Origin: Fasciolopsis buskii
Lineage: Eukaryota > Platyhelminthes > Trematoda > Plagiorchiida > Fasciolidae
NCBI GenBank assembly: GCA_008360955.1
Contig: LUCM01003914.1
Span: forward strand, 171,692-235,691
Length of the DNA stretch: 64,000 nucleotides
Reading direction: 5' to 3'
The number at the start of each line of letters is the position of its first letter. The stretch's first letter is position 1. Under the pieces are notes generated by a model that had not been told where the DNA came from, did no database searches, and saw only the letters and a program-made list of their open reading frames with translations. Positions 12,901 through 27,400 of the stretch are shown here, in pieces. Made by a program: the position numbers and the translations under genes.

Positions 12901-15900
12901 AACGGCCACTTATTCGACAGCCTTTGTCTTTGCATAAATACATTAGGTTGTCTCAGAGCAACAGTTGTCTTGTAACATCTTGTTCATCTCCGTCCGCAAT
13001 GTGGCACAATAATCTGAATCATTGGCTTTCACATGTGTGTGCCCGAATACAAAATACACAAAATTACTTAAATCCCCAGGATAACTCGTTTAAGCCTTTC
13101 CTATTTAACTGAACGATCCAAAAAGGTATTCATTGTAGGATCACCTTTTTAAACGTTAGAAACCTGAAGAGCTGTTTCAGCATATTGCAGTCTCAATTAA
13201 ACCAAATTATTGTGCGTTTACGCAACTACCCACATAACCAATGTGGGATAGGAAGTATTAAGTAGAAATTGATATCTTGTCCATAAACAACCGGAATTCA
13301 CTTTACCAGAAACAGACTTTCGTGAACATCCCGACCGTGCTTGTTTTGGTCTATAAGTACGACTCCGTACGATCTCACATACAGTGTACAAAAGCGGTGA
13401 GGCCGTCTAAACAATAAAACTCCTGATCACTTTTACAACCGAGACTATGTAGTTATATGGTAATTGGAGCAAAGAAAGCAGCGCTCGATTTCTCGTGTTG
13501 TAGCTTTTGTAAATCCCTCGTATTCGATGAACACTAAGAATCGTTATCAACACGATGGATGGAAGGAATTTCCAAAATTAAGCTAACATTATCGATATTC
13601 TAATTCACTATCTAAGCTTGGGTATACGACCAAATGAACTGCTCACAAATATACCGCAATTCGGAGGATTTATTCAACCGCGATCGCCACCTTCACACTC
13701 GCTTTTTGTGTGAATTGCACGTATTCATTAGAGCTCAAGCATCGTTTTGAAGATTTGACCGGACCTTTCAGTGGGCATCCCATTCTAGACAGTCGGATTC
13801 TGGCAAGTAGTCGTATTTCCAAACATCCAACTTAATTTTTCAGGTTTCCTAAGATATTTTCGTGGTAAATCTATCGAATATTCGCCTGGGGCATAGTGAA
13901 ACTCAGTTCAAAGTTGATGCTATACCAGGATGATGAGATACAGAGACATAGGTGAGGATTAATTCTGTGCATTTGCACGCATTTTTAAGGTTCAGTTGTA
14001 AATGAACTACAAACTTCCGAGAATTTAAGAAAATTAAAGTGAAATTAGATTTTGCTTTTGAGAATAGAAAGTTGCTCTTGGGCTTAACCATTTTGTAAAT
14101 TGTAAGTAAAGCTCAGCAGCTCTGTATCCGTCCAAGATAAGAACTAATATAAACAAATCTCATTGGATTGGGTTGTCGCGCTTCACGAAAATAAAAATAT
14201 TAAAACAAAGGGTTCCAACTATTTTTGTGAAACTTCTGGTTTCTCCCGCCTCCAGTCCACCGAAAAGTTAGCTGTGATTACCCACTTCGTAGGAACAAAT
14301 ATGCACGGGTTAGGGGAATCTTTGTAGGCGAATTGTTTTCAAATTCCAGTTTGTTGAATATTCAAACTTGGAGTGCCTACATTGGGTGAGGCAGTTCAGA
14401 TATTAGATGGTGATTTAGGTCCAAATCGATTGCCTTTCTTCACTGCATCTTCAACGTTTCTTAATTCTGGTATTAAATCAGAATAACTGATGAGAATTTT
14501 GTATGAAAGCCATTGAAGAGAGCGATTCCGAGAGCATCGGTTGTTTCTTAATCAGTAGACGTAAGGCGTCACAGGGCCAGAGACAGTGCATTATTTACTC
14601 AATACTCCCATTGTTATGAAGAAAAGGAAGAGGTAGCAACTTACCTTTACCAATGCAATAAGCATGTGATTTCTAATCCTATCCAATTCTAAATACGTTC
14701 GCTTTGTTTCCAACATATTCGTAAGATTAGAGCTTCTGCGCTATCCTCCAACCAGCAAAATTAAATTCGTTTGATCATTTCCCCGAAACCGTTTCCCAAA
14801 AAAGCGATGGCTGATCTTAAAAACGCTGGAGACTGGAGTACAATTTTTGACTTCAGTAGGAGACAAGTTTGCAAAAAAATAGGTGAACCAAACTGTCACG
14901 GTTGGATTTTGATACCCACGACAAATGCGTTACTGTTCATCGTCTTCCCGGGTTCTAAGTGAATAAGATAAAATGGACTCACCCAGTGACACACTGCTTG
15001 TGAAATTGTGTCCAGTTTGATTCTACCACCCAACAATTTTGCTATCGAAAAGGAAAATTTCTATTCATTCGTCCCTGATAAGTAGCGCCCGTGAATAAGT
15101 TAAATACCACTTTTTGAAAATGCTACACAGGATGAAATTGCCGAGTTTGAATATGTTTACCTTAGTAAAAATTTTCCGATAATAAATTGATTTTCAAAAT
15201 AAATGTCCACTTTGATGCTTAATTTGCTAGACCTTCTGGGATACCGCTGCTTTTGCAAATGTTTCGCTCTGCAAACGGTTACAATCAACTGGGACAATTC
15301 CTATGAGTTTCGTGTAATTCATCTCGTTGTATGTGAGAAAGAAAGAGAGCTCAACTCCAGGTGTTCGGAAAGGTTAACTATGCTTTGTTACTTATTTGAT
15401 TTTTGCACTGTTCATGACGCAAAAAGATTTATCCTGGTCGACTGTTTACGCAGTTGCACGATTGATTCACGACCCGTCATTCTATGAAACCATCTTCCAC
15501 GTCCAATGTCAACAGTGAGGGGCTTTCGGTTACAAAATTCACGGGTTCGATTCCTACCCTTATCGGCCGACCTTTTATGGCCTCCGAGTCTTAATTGTTA
15601 TGTTTAAAGTTTGTAATAAAAAATAATAGTAAGTACAAGATAAGAATGAGAAGAACTGTGATGTTACATAGATCTAAATACTTCACAGATGGTTAACGAA
15701 TCACTTTTTATTTTGCTACGGTCTAGGGTGATCGGTAAAAGTAGACAGAAACATATTTGAATGCGCATAGTTCTGAAAAACAACTGATTTAATTAACCAA
15801 AACCGTTTTTCTTCTGGACAACACAATTGGTGGAAGGACATGTCCCTCGAATTTGCAAAAACGTTTACTAAGCGAGAGAAAGTGCTCTCGGGAATCTAAA

Positions 15901-16079
15901 CGTGATCGCGAATTTTAATGTCCGCTACTTGAATAATGTTGTATCTTTGGTTCGATTAATGGCTTACATTCTCGGCGACATGCCAGCGTCGATTTTCAAG
16001 TAATCCAATTTTCAGTACCTCGATAGACGCCATTTGGTTGTCGATATGCGACAGGCGACGTTCGAATATTCCTCAACTG
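9953..16079. other. unassigned sequence with scattered splice-like sites
   Basis: No family is recognised. Near 11,430-11,475 a plus-strand pyrimidine-rich acceptor ending ACCTACCAG precedes a short open frame ending PIKMADQR at about 11,531; it could be a terminal exon. Near 11,739 an ATGGCGGAC frame runs 21 codons to a GTGAGT donor. On the minus strand, CCAAATGGCG near 16,034 starts a 22-codon frame ending at a GTAAGC donor. None can be linked to a partner exon, so none is called as a gene. RNA polymerase III B-box-like strings occur at about 11,093 and 15,541 without a tRNA fold. Confidence 0.35.
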
Positions 16080-16434
16080 ATGGGGGATCCTTCCGTAGCC
16101 ATTAGACTGCACAAGAAAATCAATATTGCCCACCAAAATTATCCGATGATCGAAAACAGGATGTTGTTCTTTCTCCGAATGTGGACAACGAAGTATGTGG
16201 AATTGCTGGGCTTTGAAAAAAATATGAGCTTCTGGTCAAAATTAAAAGTGAAATTTTGTTCAGTTAGTCATGCGCACACAACTAATCGCGGATTCCGAGG
16301 TAAACACTGCACACTGAAGGGCACACGAGTAGGGTGTCACCTGGAAGCCAAACGTACTGTCACATTTTTCTACCTGCATGTATTTGTTTCTATTATTATT
16401 AGTTTGTGCAGGTTTCATGCTCAAATATGCTTGA
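16080..16434 (+). CDS. candidate two-exon small gene, unknown product
   Basis: I do not recognise this product. An ATG at 16,080 opens 73 codons (MGDPSVAIRLHKK...) to a CCGAG|GTAAAC donor at 16,299/16,300. A 103-nt intron ends in a strong pyrimidine tract (TTTCTATTATTATTAG), and the frame resumes in phase 1 at 16,403 to stop at TGA 16,432-16,434. The predicted protein is 83 residues, basic, with no signal peptide or known motif. The frame is also open upstream of the ATG, so the start is uncertain. It may be a chance combination of a 148-codon open frame with consensus splice sites. Confidence 0.17.
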
Positions 16435-19400
16435 TCACTAGTTACGCCGGCAGCTTCCTACTCTTATGCCCGCCAACTAACTAGGCCATTCCCTCTCGAA
16501 CATAAAACCTCTCTAAGACACGTGATAGCCGGCGAACCTCCCTTTTACACATTTTGTAATTAAATAACATCCCCGCTTGAAGGAATGTCAAGAAAATGAT
16601 ATTTTACTCCAATAATCTCATACATCGTTTATTTCAACTCTTGTCTAATTTTCTTTACCGTCTATTGCGATGCAAACTGTTTAAGTTTCACAAACCAAAT
16701 GAAGAGTGAGAACGTAGTCTGTCACGAGCAAAACTTAAATAGTTGTATCCGAAATTCCCCAAGACTGTAAACCCCACATTTGAGTTAATGTAAAAATCTC
16801 CAAGGTGAGAGAAGGTAGAATCCATACTTGTCTAATAGTTGGTCCATCCCGTTACCTATGCAAATGTATTTATCAGTAGCTCGTCTAATTGCGTTCGACA
16901 ACTGACGTGCGGTACATCTATCTAAGGTTATGACAACTCAACGGTGCTTTCTAATTGTGAATGATATAATGTTACATCATTTGGTCAGCTGTACTTTATT
17001 CACTCCTATTCCGAACTGGCTACAAATAACCGATAGTTTCGTTTTCATGCAAAGCGTCCTTGAGTAGCCAAAATAATATTAGCTTTCACCTGTTTCATAC
17101 CTGGACAGTTTTCACTGTATGTTCTCTGTATGTCTGGGTTTTGTTTTTTGAGGGTAAACGAACACAAACAGAATTCCGGAGGTTTCTCTCGTGTTCAATA
17201 GCGATCACAAAGCAGGAAATGGCAAACATGTTTAGAATACCATTTCTGGAAGTGTTAAACAATGTACTGAAACCTAACATGGTTCATATGATAGCGGGAG
17301 TGCGTTCCAATTTGTTTCCTAAAGTCCAAATGAAAATCACCAGTTTCGTGTATTGGTTGTGCAGACATTTAGCATGAGTTGCAAAACTGTGTAGTCTGAA
17401 ATGACTTAGTTAGACGATTTCTGTCGTATGTTTTTATCTCACCCAGTTCTCATCTATTAGATCCTTGAATAGCACTAATTTTCGGACTAGAGGCGCACAG
17501 AAACATGACTGGGTTTGTGCTTCTTTGGTTCCAAGACTGTCTAATTGCCAAGATCCGAAATGCTATACCCATACAGTCAGGATAAAACGTTCTAACATGG
17601 TGCGAAAAAAATTCATTTCAAGAAAGCAGAACATCATAGAGCAAGAACTTCATCCTTTCTTGATTTTATTCACTAAGTGAGGTGCGCTTCATTAGTCATA
17701 AGAAAAAGGTAAACATAAAGATTAACCTGATTTGGTTGTATTTAAAGGAAAAAATGTGTTGGAAGACAAAATAATCACACATCTCCAACCGCACCTGTTT
17801 GCTACCTAAAGAGGTCAACAGCGTTCGGGACAGCTGGTCTGCCCCCGAACCTGGTTTGAAGTAACAGTGTCAAAAATGCATATTACCTTCGGGTACTTAT
17901 CCCTTACCTGATATGACTTTCGAACCTGAAACATTAGCAGCCTTCTTAAGGTGAAATTTACCCATCGCTCAACCGAAATTCTATGCCACCAGGTGCCGTA
18001 TGGATTGCTGGATTATTACGTGACCAAACAACATTTTCGGAAATTCCTCTTAAATGTGTTATCTTTCTTACTGGTGGGACTGCTTCTACTTTTCAGGCAT
18101 AAATGTATGAGGAAAACCTCGTGACCAAAGTATGAGGCGATGTCCGTGCAACTGATCTACAACTATGATATGTTTCTGACGAAAACTAAGAAGGATAATA
18201 AGTTAGTGTCACCAAACTGGATTGTCTTGAAAACAAATCTGATTAAAATGCATAGCGCATCTTTGGAGCGGTTCGTTAACGGAAAAAAATTATGCAATAT
18301 TTAATTTTAACGAATTACACATTCGGTTTTCAATTACGAAAATTGATAAAATAAAGGTTTGTACCACGATTCTGATGGCAGAGCACCCGTCTACAAATAG
18401 TGATTCCCCTGAATGCCTGCCACTGTGAACGGGTAAATGATTTACTAAGAAATCCCCGATTTCTACTACTCCAGCCCATGCATTTTAAGAGAAACGGTAG
18501 CCCAAAACTATCGTTTTACGACTTCTGACATCTAACAATTGAGGACGAAATTCAGTTTATTTTCCTTCATTGGCTTATAAATTAGACAAGCAGATAAAAA
18601 CCACACTTCTCAGACGCAAGCTCGTCGACGATACCTTGGCTTGGTTAAAATATGGGCATTTTCTTTAGTGTCGACGGATTTTGGGGAATTCTTTGCGGTT
18701 TCCATTGTATCTGTACAGGAAAAGGCAATGGAATTTCTGAATTTGTTATGGTACGATAAATTGTTTTATATTCTAGAAGGCGACCGAAGCTACTTAATTT
18801 CCCGGCATTAGAATCAACGAAACCAAAAACCTTCAACTTTGACCCACAAGCAAGTGACGCGTACTCATTTGATCCACCCCACCCCCCGCCTTTTAAATCA
18901 CTTGTTGATTTCCTCCTTCGACACACCATTCTCAGATCTCGCATTTGTGACCTGACATTTCGTACTTAGACAATTTGGTGAATGAATTCCAAAGTATATT
19001 TTTTCAGGGCCTTGATAGGCATGGCGGCTGTATGACCACTTTTTACGTGGCTGAATAACTGGGGTATACCATTACCTATTATTTTTGATAATAGGTACTG
19101 ATATATTACCAATAAAGTTTCATTCACCACTGTAGGTGCTGCACTGCTGATGCCTATAGGCAAGCCGCGGTGTCCTTTACAATGAATTCTTTTCCATTCT
19201 CTGTTAATTTACTCTTCTCAAGCACGATGTTGCTCTTTCCCAATCGGGAAGAGCGTTTCACTGGGCAGTGTTTACGAATCATCTGTTCTTTTATCTTTTA
19301 CCTCCTTTATTAATGAACTACCAATGTACATCCAACCCTTTCTACTAGAAGTCGGTTTCTATTCTTTTGGGAATTCACGGGGATTCCAAATTGAAAAATG

Positions 19401-21577
19401 CTTGCAACAAGTTATTCCTAATTTGCACTTCGACGATGCAAAGCATCAGACATTTGGTCATTTAATTCACGCAATTTTCCGCGCCTCGTTTCACCGGTCA
19501 CCCTAGTAGGGGTTCGATGGGAATGCATTGGTCTTTCAGTGTAGATTGGTTGTTGATTGCATTTCAACTGATAGTGATATCCTAACGCACCTAATCATCA
19601 GCCGACCATTTGATATTTGCTACCCAACCGGTACTAAATAGAGTATTCATTCAATCTGCCACAAAATCACATATTAGCCATTTGTTCATCGAATCAACAC
19701 GGTATTGTCAATGTAGAAAGTGCACACTGGCCTGCTCGTCTTTTCACAGCATGTGACTGGATGTTTAGCGATTTGGAAATTCACCTGCATTCATAAGTCC
19801 ATGTGTTCAGCTGCCCAATACACGTCCCGCAAATTCGTGGACCAAGATGGACAACATGGATTTCTTTTGAAAACCCGATGGGACTTAAAATTCCACCATT
19901 TCTCAAGGTAGACACTTTTATTGACTTGACTTAAGCTAATTTAGGCTGACATATTCTGTCATTGGTCAATAGCCCACATAGCTTTGTTGGCGGCATTCTC
20001 GTTAAAAATAACTTTATTAGGATATTGGGAAATTGGAAAAAATAAACAGTCTGTTGAACTCGTACTATCCGTCGCGTGCTGGTGTAACAAATTCGGCTAC
20101 CCATGAAAACAGGAACTTGGTTTTACCAGCCTACGTGAGCACATGTTTTCCCATCTATTCAGAAAGACTTTTTGATCAATGCCTGCTCGACGGTCACTCC
20201 AAAATTAATTGTCAGACTTAATTTTGCTGACCTGATCATTTAACTCCCGAATAATTTCAGTTCGTGATTCGCATACTTGTACAAGTCTGGAGACTATCCA
20301 TTGCGTTCGGTGCAGCCCGATGTCTGTCACTCTGCACGCAAAATGAGGAGCGTTTGCTCAATTTCTAATCTTCGTTGGGGTACGAAGGTATCTACTATTT
20401 TATAATTGCGGAGTTTAATTTATCGGTAGTCCGGCCGGAAACGCGATTTCAACGAGAAACAGTCAGTCACTAGAATTTCATTTGTATCCTTGGGAAGGTG
20501 CACTGGAGCTGAAATGTAATTTAGCTAACTGTGAAACACTTCCGACAAACCCTTGTGTGATTCGCCAGTGGACTTGTCATCCATGCGCACTCTTGACGGT
20601 TTAACCTACCAGGGGAGTTTGCGGAACTGGTGACGACTGGGCGGGAACGCCGCGGGGTGAGCATAACCACCGACTGGCAATAACCGCAAAAGCGGTCGTG
20701 TGCTTTCTGTTTGTCCTTCTACTCGTGCACGAAACGGAATTCATATACCAAAAACATTGTCACCGAATTTGAAGACGTGTTCGGAAGAAGGTCCAGCTCA
20801 AACATTCTGCTTTGAAAGTTCAGTTAAGCAACTAATAACAAATTAAAATCTAGTCAAACCAAAGCAATCAAATTCCGTTTACTCACCCCAACCCAGTATT
20901 CCATCGTCACATGGAAAAGACGAATAAATGCACTGGTAATAATTAACTGAACAAAGGGTGCAAATCAGTCGAGACTTTCATTCGTTTGATACGTCATGAT
21001 AATCTGTCAGAACCTACTTCACAATTCATCCACGATTCTTATTATTGTGCGAACATCACTTTGACGCCAGCATAAATAAGCATGCACCTGGTCATCCGGG
21101 GAACGTTAGTTTTTCAAAGCTGACTGCACTATAAAGAAACAATCCTTCGTATTGTCATCGATTATTTCCTTCCTCTGAATTTTATTTCAGTGCTTCTGGT
21201 CTACGTGTACAAAACGGTTGGTGCATCACTCGGAGACAGAGAATACGTGGTATATATTTATCAAGTGTATAAGGTAAGACAATAGCAAACTTTGGAATTC
21301 GTTTTTCAGTTGAGTGAGGGTGGCAGTGGGAAAACGATTTGTTGTTTCGGGACAGATGATGAAAATTGAAGACAGAAAATGGCGTACTTGCATTTTTTGT
21401 CCGATTCCATTTAAAAGAACCACGTAACAACTCGGGTTTACAGTTACTAGGAGAAGATTATTCGGAAATAATTAACCGGTACCATGCACTCGACAACCGT
21501 GTTATGGTTTCTGAGAGATCGATTTTGATAATGAATACTCACGATAGCTGACCACTGCTGCTGCTCCTTTAATATTA
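16435..21577. other. unassigned sequence
   Basis: Only short open frames, mostly overlapping on both strands. There is a locally GC-richer patch at about 20,570-20,710. No recognised gene, RT or repeat. Confidence 0.4.
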
Positions 21578-21585
21578 TACACATA

Positions 21586-21660
<75 letters not shown>
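21578..21660. repeat. (TATATG)n microsatellite
   Basis: About 80 nt, nearly pure GTATAT hexamer repeats with around 12 units from 21,591, preceded by ACATATATAT. Open frames here on both strands are the repeat read as MYMYMY or IYIYIY, not genes. Confidence 0.97.
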
Positions 21661-24003
21661 GGACACTGTGGTCCACTTGCACTGTTCATCTCACCTAGGA
21701 ATAGAAAGCAAGACCATTACTATAAGAAATCTGTTGAAATAAATCGTCAACGCTTGTTCACATGCCAAATTTGTTTGTTGAATAGCTACATCGAATAGAT
21801 TGGTCACTAAAAAGTCAGGCCATTTTTTAATCTGAAAAACTGTAAATTCTCACCTTTATGTTCTGGCTTTTGTTGGTACCAGCTGTTTAAAATATTCCAT
21901 TCACAATAAGACGAAGGCAGGCCATCGAATTAAACGTAAAATTAGTATATCAAAGGGGAACTTTTGTATTCTGAATATAGGTTATATCATGGACTGCCAA
22001 ATGTCGGTCCACAAATACACGTTTCCCAGTCATAGTGACTCTTCCGAGCAAATACAGTGGTTCAAAACCCATCCAATGAACTCATTTCAATCAAACAATT
22101 TTAGGAAATTCACGCCATGGGTTAGGTCATTCACCGTTGGTTTGATTCCCAGATAGTGTTGTGAAGAACTTACTCTTTGATCATAGGATCTCAAAGTGTG
22201 ATTCCTCCCTCAGTACCATGCAAGCAAATTTCGCCTGTTCCTGGTTAACCTGTTCTTTTTTCTGGCTTCTTCAAACCACCCCCGAAGCTTTTTGGGCGGT
22301 ACTCTAAGGAATGAGAAAACAGCGTTCTACTAAAAAGCAGTTCCTTGAAATTTCTTCACGTTTGTGGAAATAGACTTTAATCGTAAATTTTGAACTCCTC
22401 TCACCCAGATCCCATTCCACATGAGAACGTTAAATCTTGACGAAAGATATTTGGGTCACTCTCAACACAACGTTTATTCCAATTTCCTATCGATTATCCC
22501 TTTTTGATGCTGTAAGCCGATTTCATCGGTACGAGTCAAAAGTTAATCGATGTGAAATGGCCGCAGATATGGTGATCGCAACGGACAATGCATGAAAAGT
22601 TATCATCCGCAATTTGAACACTGTTGTGGTTAGTCTGAGACATAAGTGTACAGTATTGGATGACCGAATTAAAAAAATGTTAATTGTATACCACCGATCG
22701 GAAACCGAGTGAATTGCAATTTTTGTAAGGCGTTTTTCCTAAAAATCTCACTGAATTTCCCTTGACAGCTTTTGCTTCATTTTGACAAGAGAAGCCAGAA
22801 AGAAAAAAATAAAAATTCGACTGGACCTGTGAGGGCCTGTGGAAAAACAAACAAAGTGAAAATAAATTTCTAGACGTTTCACATGGACCGCGTACACGTA
22901 CAGTCATCTGCCCTGTCAAAATGCCACAAACGAGGCAGAAAGACAGGCGTGAAAATCTTCCATCGTCCGGACTCAAAAGAAACCTAACGGATGCCTATTG
23001 AGCCAGCATACGTCGGAGATACGGATCAAATTCTTGTTGGTGTTTTGACCTGATCCGTTTTGTACGCACCTGATCGGCAACAACACGAGGTACAGCAACC
23101 TTGTGTGCATGAGTTCGCACGGCTAACGTTATACAATACACTACTGGCTCTTGATCGCTTCGGTCATGTTTCGGCTCCTGCTCTGCAAATGTATTAGTGA
23201 GACGCAGTGTTGTTAGTGTGGTTTTTATGATCCGAACATGAACGTAGCTGTCAAAGGCTACCAAGCCTAAAACCAGAGACGAGCAGTGCGTGGATCCATC
23301 CATGCGCATTGGTACGCATATTCAACATAATAGCCCACTTGTGGGAGCGACTAAACACGATGGAGGTTTGTTCATCGGGATCACAGCTGTTCCAAGTATT
23401 TCAGCACAGAAAATGTATTTTTTGCGGACTAATACTAGATGACAACTGTGGTTGACGTGAATCGCCGTCAACATATAGAACAGAGACCGCTAGCAAGACA
23501 TCTTCCTACCTCTGACTTTGCAAACTGCAACTTAAGGGGATTCATATTCGGTTGGACTGTTTTATACGTAAGTGCGTCACTGTCATGTGCATTGATGGGG
23601 ACAAAATGAAGTATGATAAAATTAGATGGCCAAGGAGAACGCGTCAATTCGCCAAACTGTGTGCTAACAAAAACACTGTCCAAATAATCAACTGTTTACA
23701 CAGATGATAAAGCCTACACACAATGGTTGTCTTACTACCAAAGTACCGTTAGAGGCGGACTACATATTATCACATTCTCAGAGTCAGGTGTCGAAACAAA
23801 CGGAACCGGCTACAACAAGTTTAAATATTCAGAAACTATAAACTTTTCATCATTGTCCTAAGCAATGTGTCGTTATTCTGTCTATTGCGAGATAAAAATG
23901 GACTTGAACTAAACTGCTAGGTTCTCCGCTACACCCGGTGAAAGTGACAAAAACCGCGTTGTGTACCGTGAGAAAATATAGTAATCGCAACTCTAAGATG
24001 TAA
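21661..24003. other. unassigned sequence
   Basis: No recognised gene. A minus-strand open stretch at 22,995-23,309 has an internal CTAATACATTTGCAG acceptor-like site and reads VRTHAHKVAVPRVVADQ, but its phase does not join the candidate exon at 24,098. Confidence 0.35.
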
Positions 24004-24420
24004 CTAAACACCAAGAAGAGCACTGAGTGAGCGGACGTTCGAACTGCTAGCAACCGCAAAAATAGTCAGCATTAATTTGTCTTCTTTTTGGTTTTACCTG
24101 AGGGCCAACCATTGATCGTTTGTTGTATGGTATGGGAATTTGTGTTCATGACCTTGTCCTTGCCGACAGTCGAGCACTGAAGAAGCATCCTGAAGATCAT
24201 AATTGCTTTGAATGATGAACGGCTTTTTTCGGATTAATCTGGTAGGGACTGCGGTTTGACACGTGCAACTGCTACCGATAACTGTAATGCCTGAATGAAC
24301 TCGGACAATTTCAGGGGCAGTCATCTGACAAACCGGATCAAACGAAGCCCTGGGTTTCGCTAAGCCCGCACTGGAATAAACGAAGCATTCCAAATACCAA
24401 CACAAGAATGAAGCTAACAT
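24004..24420 (-). CDS. candidate secreted small protein, two exons
   Basis: The family is unknown. The ATG at 24,420-24,418 starts MLASFLCWYLECFVYSSAGL, which looks like a signal peptide with a possible cleavage after SAGLA. The mature part holds four cysteines, two as a CTC pair (SSCTCQT). Exon 1 has 107 codons and ends at a CTCAG|GTAAAAC donor (24,098/24,097), phase 2. The 54-nt intron contains TGCTGAC and a pyrimidine tract and ends GCTAGCAG. Exon 2 (24,043-24,004) adds SNVRSLSALLGV and a stop. The total is 120 residues. Phase and frame agree across the intron. Small cysteine-bearing secreted proteins are common in parasitic flatworms, but no homology is claimed. The frame could still be chance. 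Confidence 0.28.
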
Positions 24421-27400
24421 CACATTCAACAAGGCTGTCCTAAAAAGACACTTCTCATATCGTTTATCAGTTCACTTGCAACTGTGAGGACGCGTGTACA
24501 AGCAGGGCCTTTTGGTGCCCTGATCAAAGAATTGGGAACCACGTGCTTAACTGGTCGGCAAAACGTATAAGACGATTTTCATCCGCACAGAAATCGATGA
24601 CAAAAATTAAGCCTCTGTGATCGCAAAAAACCTGATAACCTTTGGTCATGAGACTGGCTCCAGTGGCACGCTTGAAGTAACCTTGGGAGGGCGTTCTACT
24701 CAGCGGGATCACGGAGGATCATCAGTTCAGATTTCCGAAAGCACGAACTCCCAAGGTCTTTATGCAAACGTTGGACAGTTTCCTGACATTTTGATGCAAA
24801 ACCACTGTGAAAAGAATACGTGGTGAATTTTCTGGCTTACTACCTCCTATCTACCTCCCCGTTTACAAAACCATTTCCTGAAAACCCTATTAAAAGGAAA
24901 GCCATAGAAGAAGTAAGCGAGCCTAGTCGAATCCACGAGCTCCCGCAACAAGGCCTTTCTTGAAGTGACAAAATAATTCATTGAATTGCAACTTTTTCAT
25001 GCATTTTGTTAACCTTTTCTCTGATGACGTGTAAAATGTTATCGGGAGAAGTGATATCAGGATCAGTGCGTTGGATTAGTTCAGAAGAAGGTTGTGTAGA
25101 ACTCGGGAGAAAACCACTTTTTCGAGCCATGCTAAAAATGTAAAAATTTGTTTGACATGAAATTGGTGAGGAAGCAAAGAGAGTTTTTATCGTCTAGCTT
25201 CTACTTTATGTTGCCTCCGAAACAGATTCACTAACTGCAGACCATGTTGCAAATACATCTGAAGACCTCTGACTCCAGCCCCTGATTCCAAAGCTTAGCA
25301 TTTCAAGGTGACAATATCGATCCAATAGCAGCTCTGTCTAAAGCAGGAACGCTGTGATAGAATTAAATAACTGAAAGAGATTAATGACATGAAATTTCGT
25401 CAGTTGAGTAGGAGGTCCGGCACGAATCTAAACTACTGTGATGAGATAAAGACTGCAGTGAGAGCCAGGACCACATCTCCCTCCGGCTAACATACAGCTA
25501 GCCAAAAAAAGAGTTCCAAATACTCCCCACTGTAAAGTTTCATGTTAGAAGACCAATACAAGAACTGAAATCAGTATGTGCGCAAATGCAACAACAGGTG
25601 GGTTCATCTAGAATATTTTTACATTCGCCTGGAATTCAAGTCAAGTTTTGCTTTGACTCGTTCATATGCAGTTCGCATTATTTAGCAACCAAAGGATTTC
25701 CAATGTCGGTTTACGTTCAGGTTTCCATTGCATTTAACATTTCCAAATTACCGATGGCGCCGAGGCATACAAAATCCTAAGGATATTTGCTATGCGAGGA
25801 CTGGATGCAATTAAAGAAAGCGCTGTCTACCTCGTGCCAACATTCTCACGGTGCACCATGTAGGAAACGCTAGTTGGGAGTTGCGTTGATTTGATGTGAT
25901 ACACAATCATGCAAATGTGTCACGTTGTATTAGGAGAAATCAAGACAAGAAATCAGCCAGACGAAGGAGTTCCGATGAGAAGATAGTTGGCAGCACCATT
26001 TAAATTGCACATTAATACTTACGCCATATGAAAACGCATTTGGTTTAGAGCCAGCCTCTGGACGGGGAAATGTTTGACCGGGCTAAAAAACAACAGCAGC
26101 CAGAGAAAACAAACGGTGATAGCTTCTTCTAGAATCAGGACCGTGGTACTATTTCTTTTGCCTGAATAATCTAAGCTCTTAAATGCAATAACGTCTGGTA
26201 GAATTAATCGGTTAATTTCAGTTGTCTTATTCTCACTTTCCGTGTATCATCAATTGATGTTTCTCTCACTAGGCACATTTTATTGCAACAGTTACCAAGA
26301 AATTCGCAAGCTGGTTTTCGCCTGATGACCACTTCGCTGGATTCCCACGTCTTTATTGATTCTCATTAAATCCGAGAACTAGCGATAAATATTTTAAGCC
26401 AATCTTGGCATTTTATCGCCAATCCGTCATTCTTGTATATGCCGGTTCAATAATTACTTGTTTATAACTGATTATTTGAGCGATTGGGTGTAGGAATTCA
26501 AGTTGTTGACTTGATTCGGTTTCAAATTGGACATTGCATTTTCACAGCCACCGATCTACCTGAGACTCAAAAGAAACAATGCTATTCGTAAACAGCATTT
26601 TATTAATCACACAGCTTAAGGACAGCCAGAGAAAAACAGGCGAGTATTCCAAATATGAAAATAATCAAGTGTACCCGCTGTACCTGAACAGGCAAGGAGC
26701 CCATTTACAAGCCGTATCAGTTATTTTGGAGAATGACAACCTGAAGACAGGTGTCAGCGGTACTAACCTTAAAGGGCTGATGATTACGAGGTGTTGATTT
26801 AGAGTTGAGGTCGAGACAGGCTTGAAACTTACTAACAGATTCCAACTCTTTGGCATCTTGTGTATTTGATGAAGTTCCCATCAGCAAACACCGAAAAATA
26901 GATCATCTCGGCTATGGTTTGGACGGAGGCAATACTTGTAAACAACAAAACCAATCCGTTTGGCCAGAATTGAATAGTAGTCTAGCAAAGTACATTAGCA
27001 ATGCTTAGTCGTATTTATGTTTCTTGAGAAACAGGTGCTTGTGAACTAATCCTCATGCCTTCCAATTTGATTCCAAATGGACGTGATATGGCAAGGATGG
27101 AGCAGTTATTAATAAGCACTCACCTAGTTTATTTTTTTGTTAACTTTCTGTCAACCTTCGTCGTTCACTGCTTAACACAACAGCATTTGATTACTTCATT
27201 GTCAAATGTAGAAGTTTGCCATAAGTGGGCCGTCCACTTGCAAGTGACTCCATCAGCTTTCCAGGGTGTAGACATATAACTTGGGAGTCTAAACCTTCCC
27301 ACCTCAGGTTATTTATTGACCGGTTAGCTTTTGCTCTAGGTGACCCCAGTCAGAGTGGTGTACATGGACAGGGATTAATAAGACGTTAAGTTGCAGTAGC

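Noticed and set aside
14640..15060. Two minus-strand exon-like blocks with GTAAGT and GTGAGT donors
   Set aside because: Their phases do not match each other or the ATG-bearing block near 16,034.
15536..15570. GGTTCGATTCC, an RNA polymerase III B-box-like string, with A-rich sequence downstream
   Set aside because: The T-arm does not pair beyond three positions and no A box is found; not enough for a tRNA or SINE. The similar string at about 11,093 fails the same way.
21447..21798. Open frames on both strands rich in Met-Tyr or Ile-Tyr
   Set aside because: They are the translation of the TATATG microsatellite.
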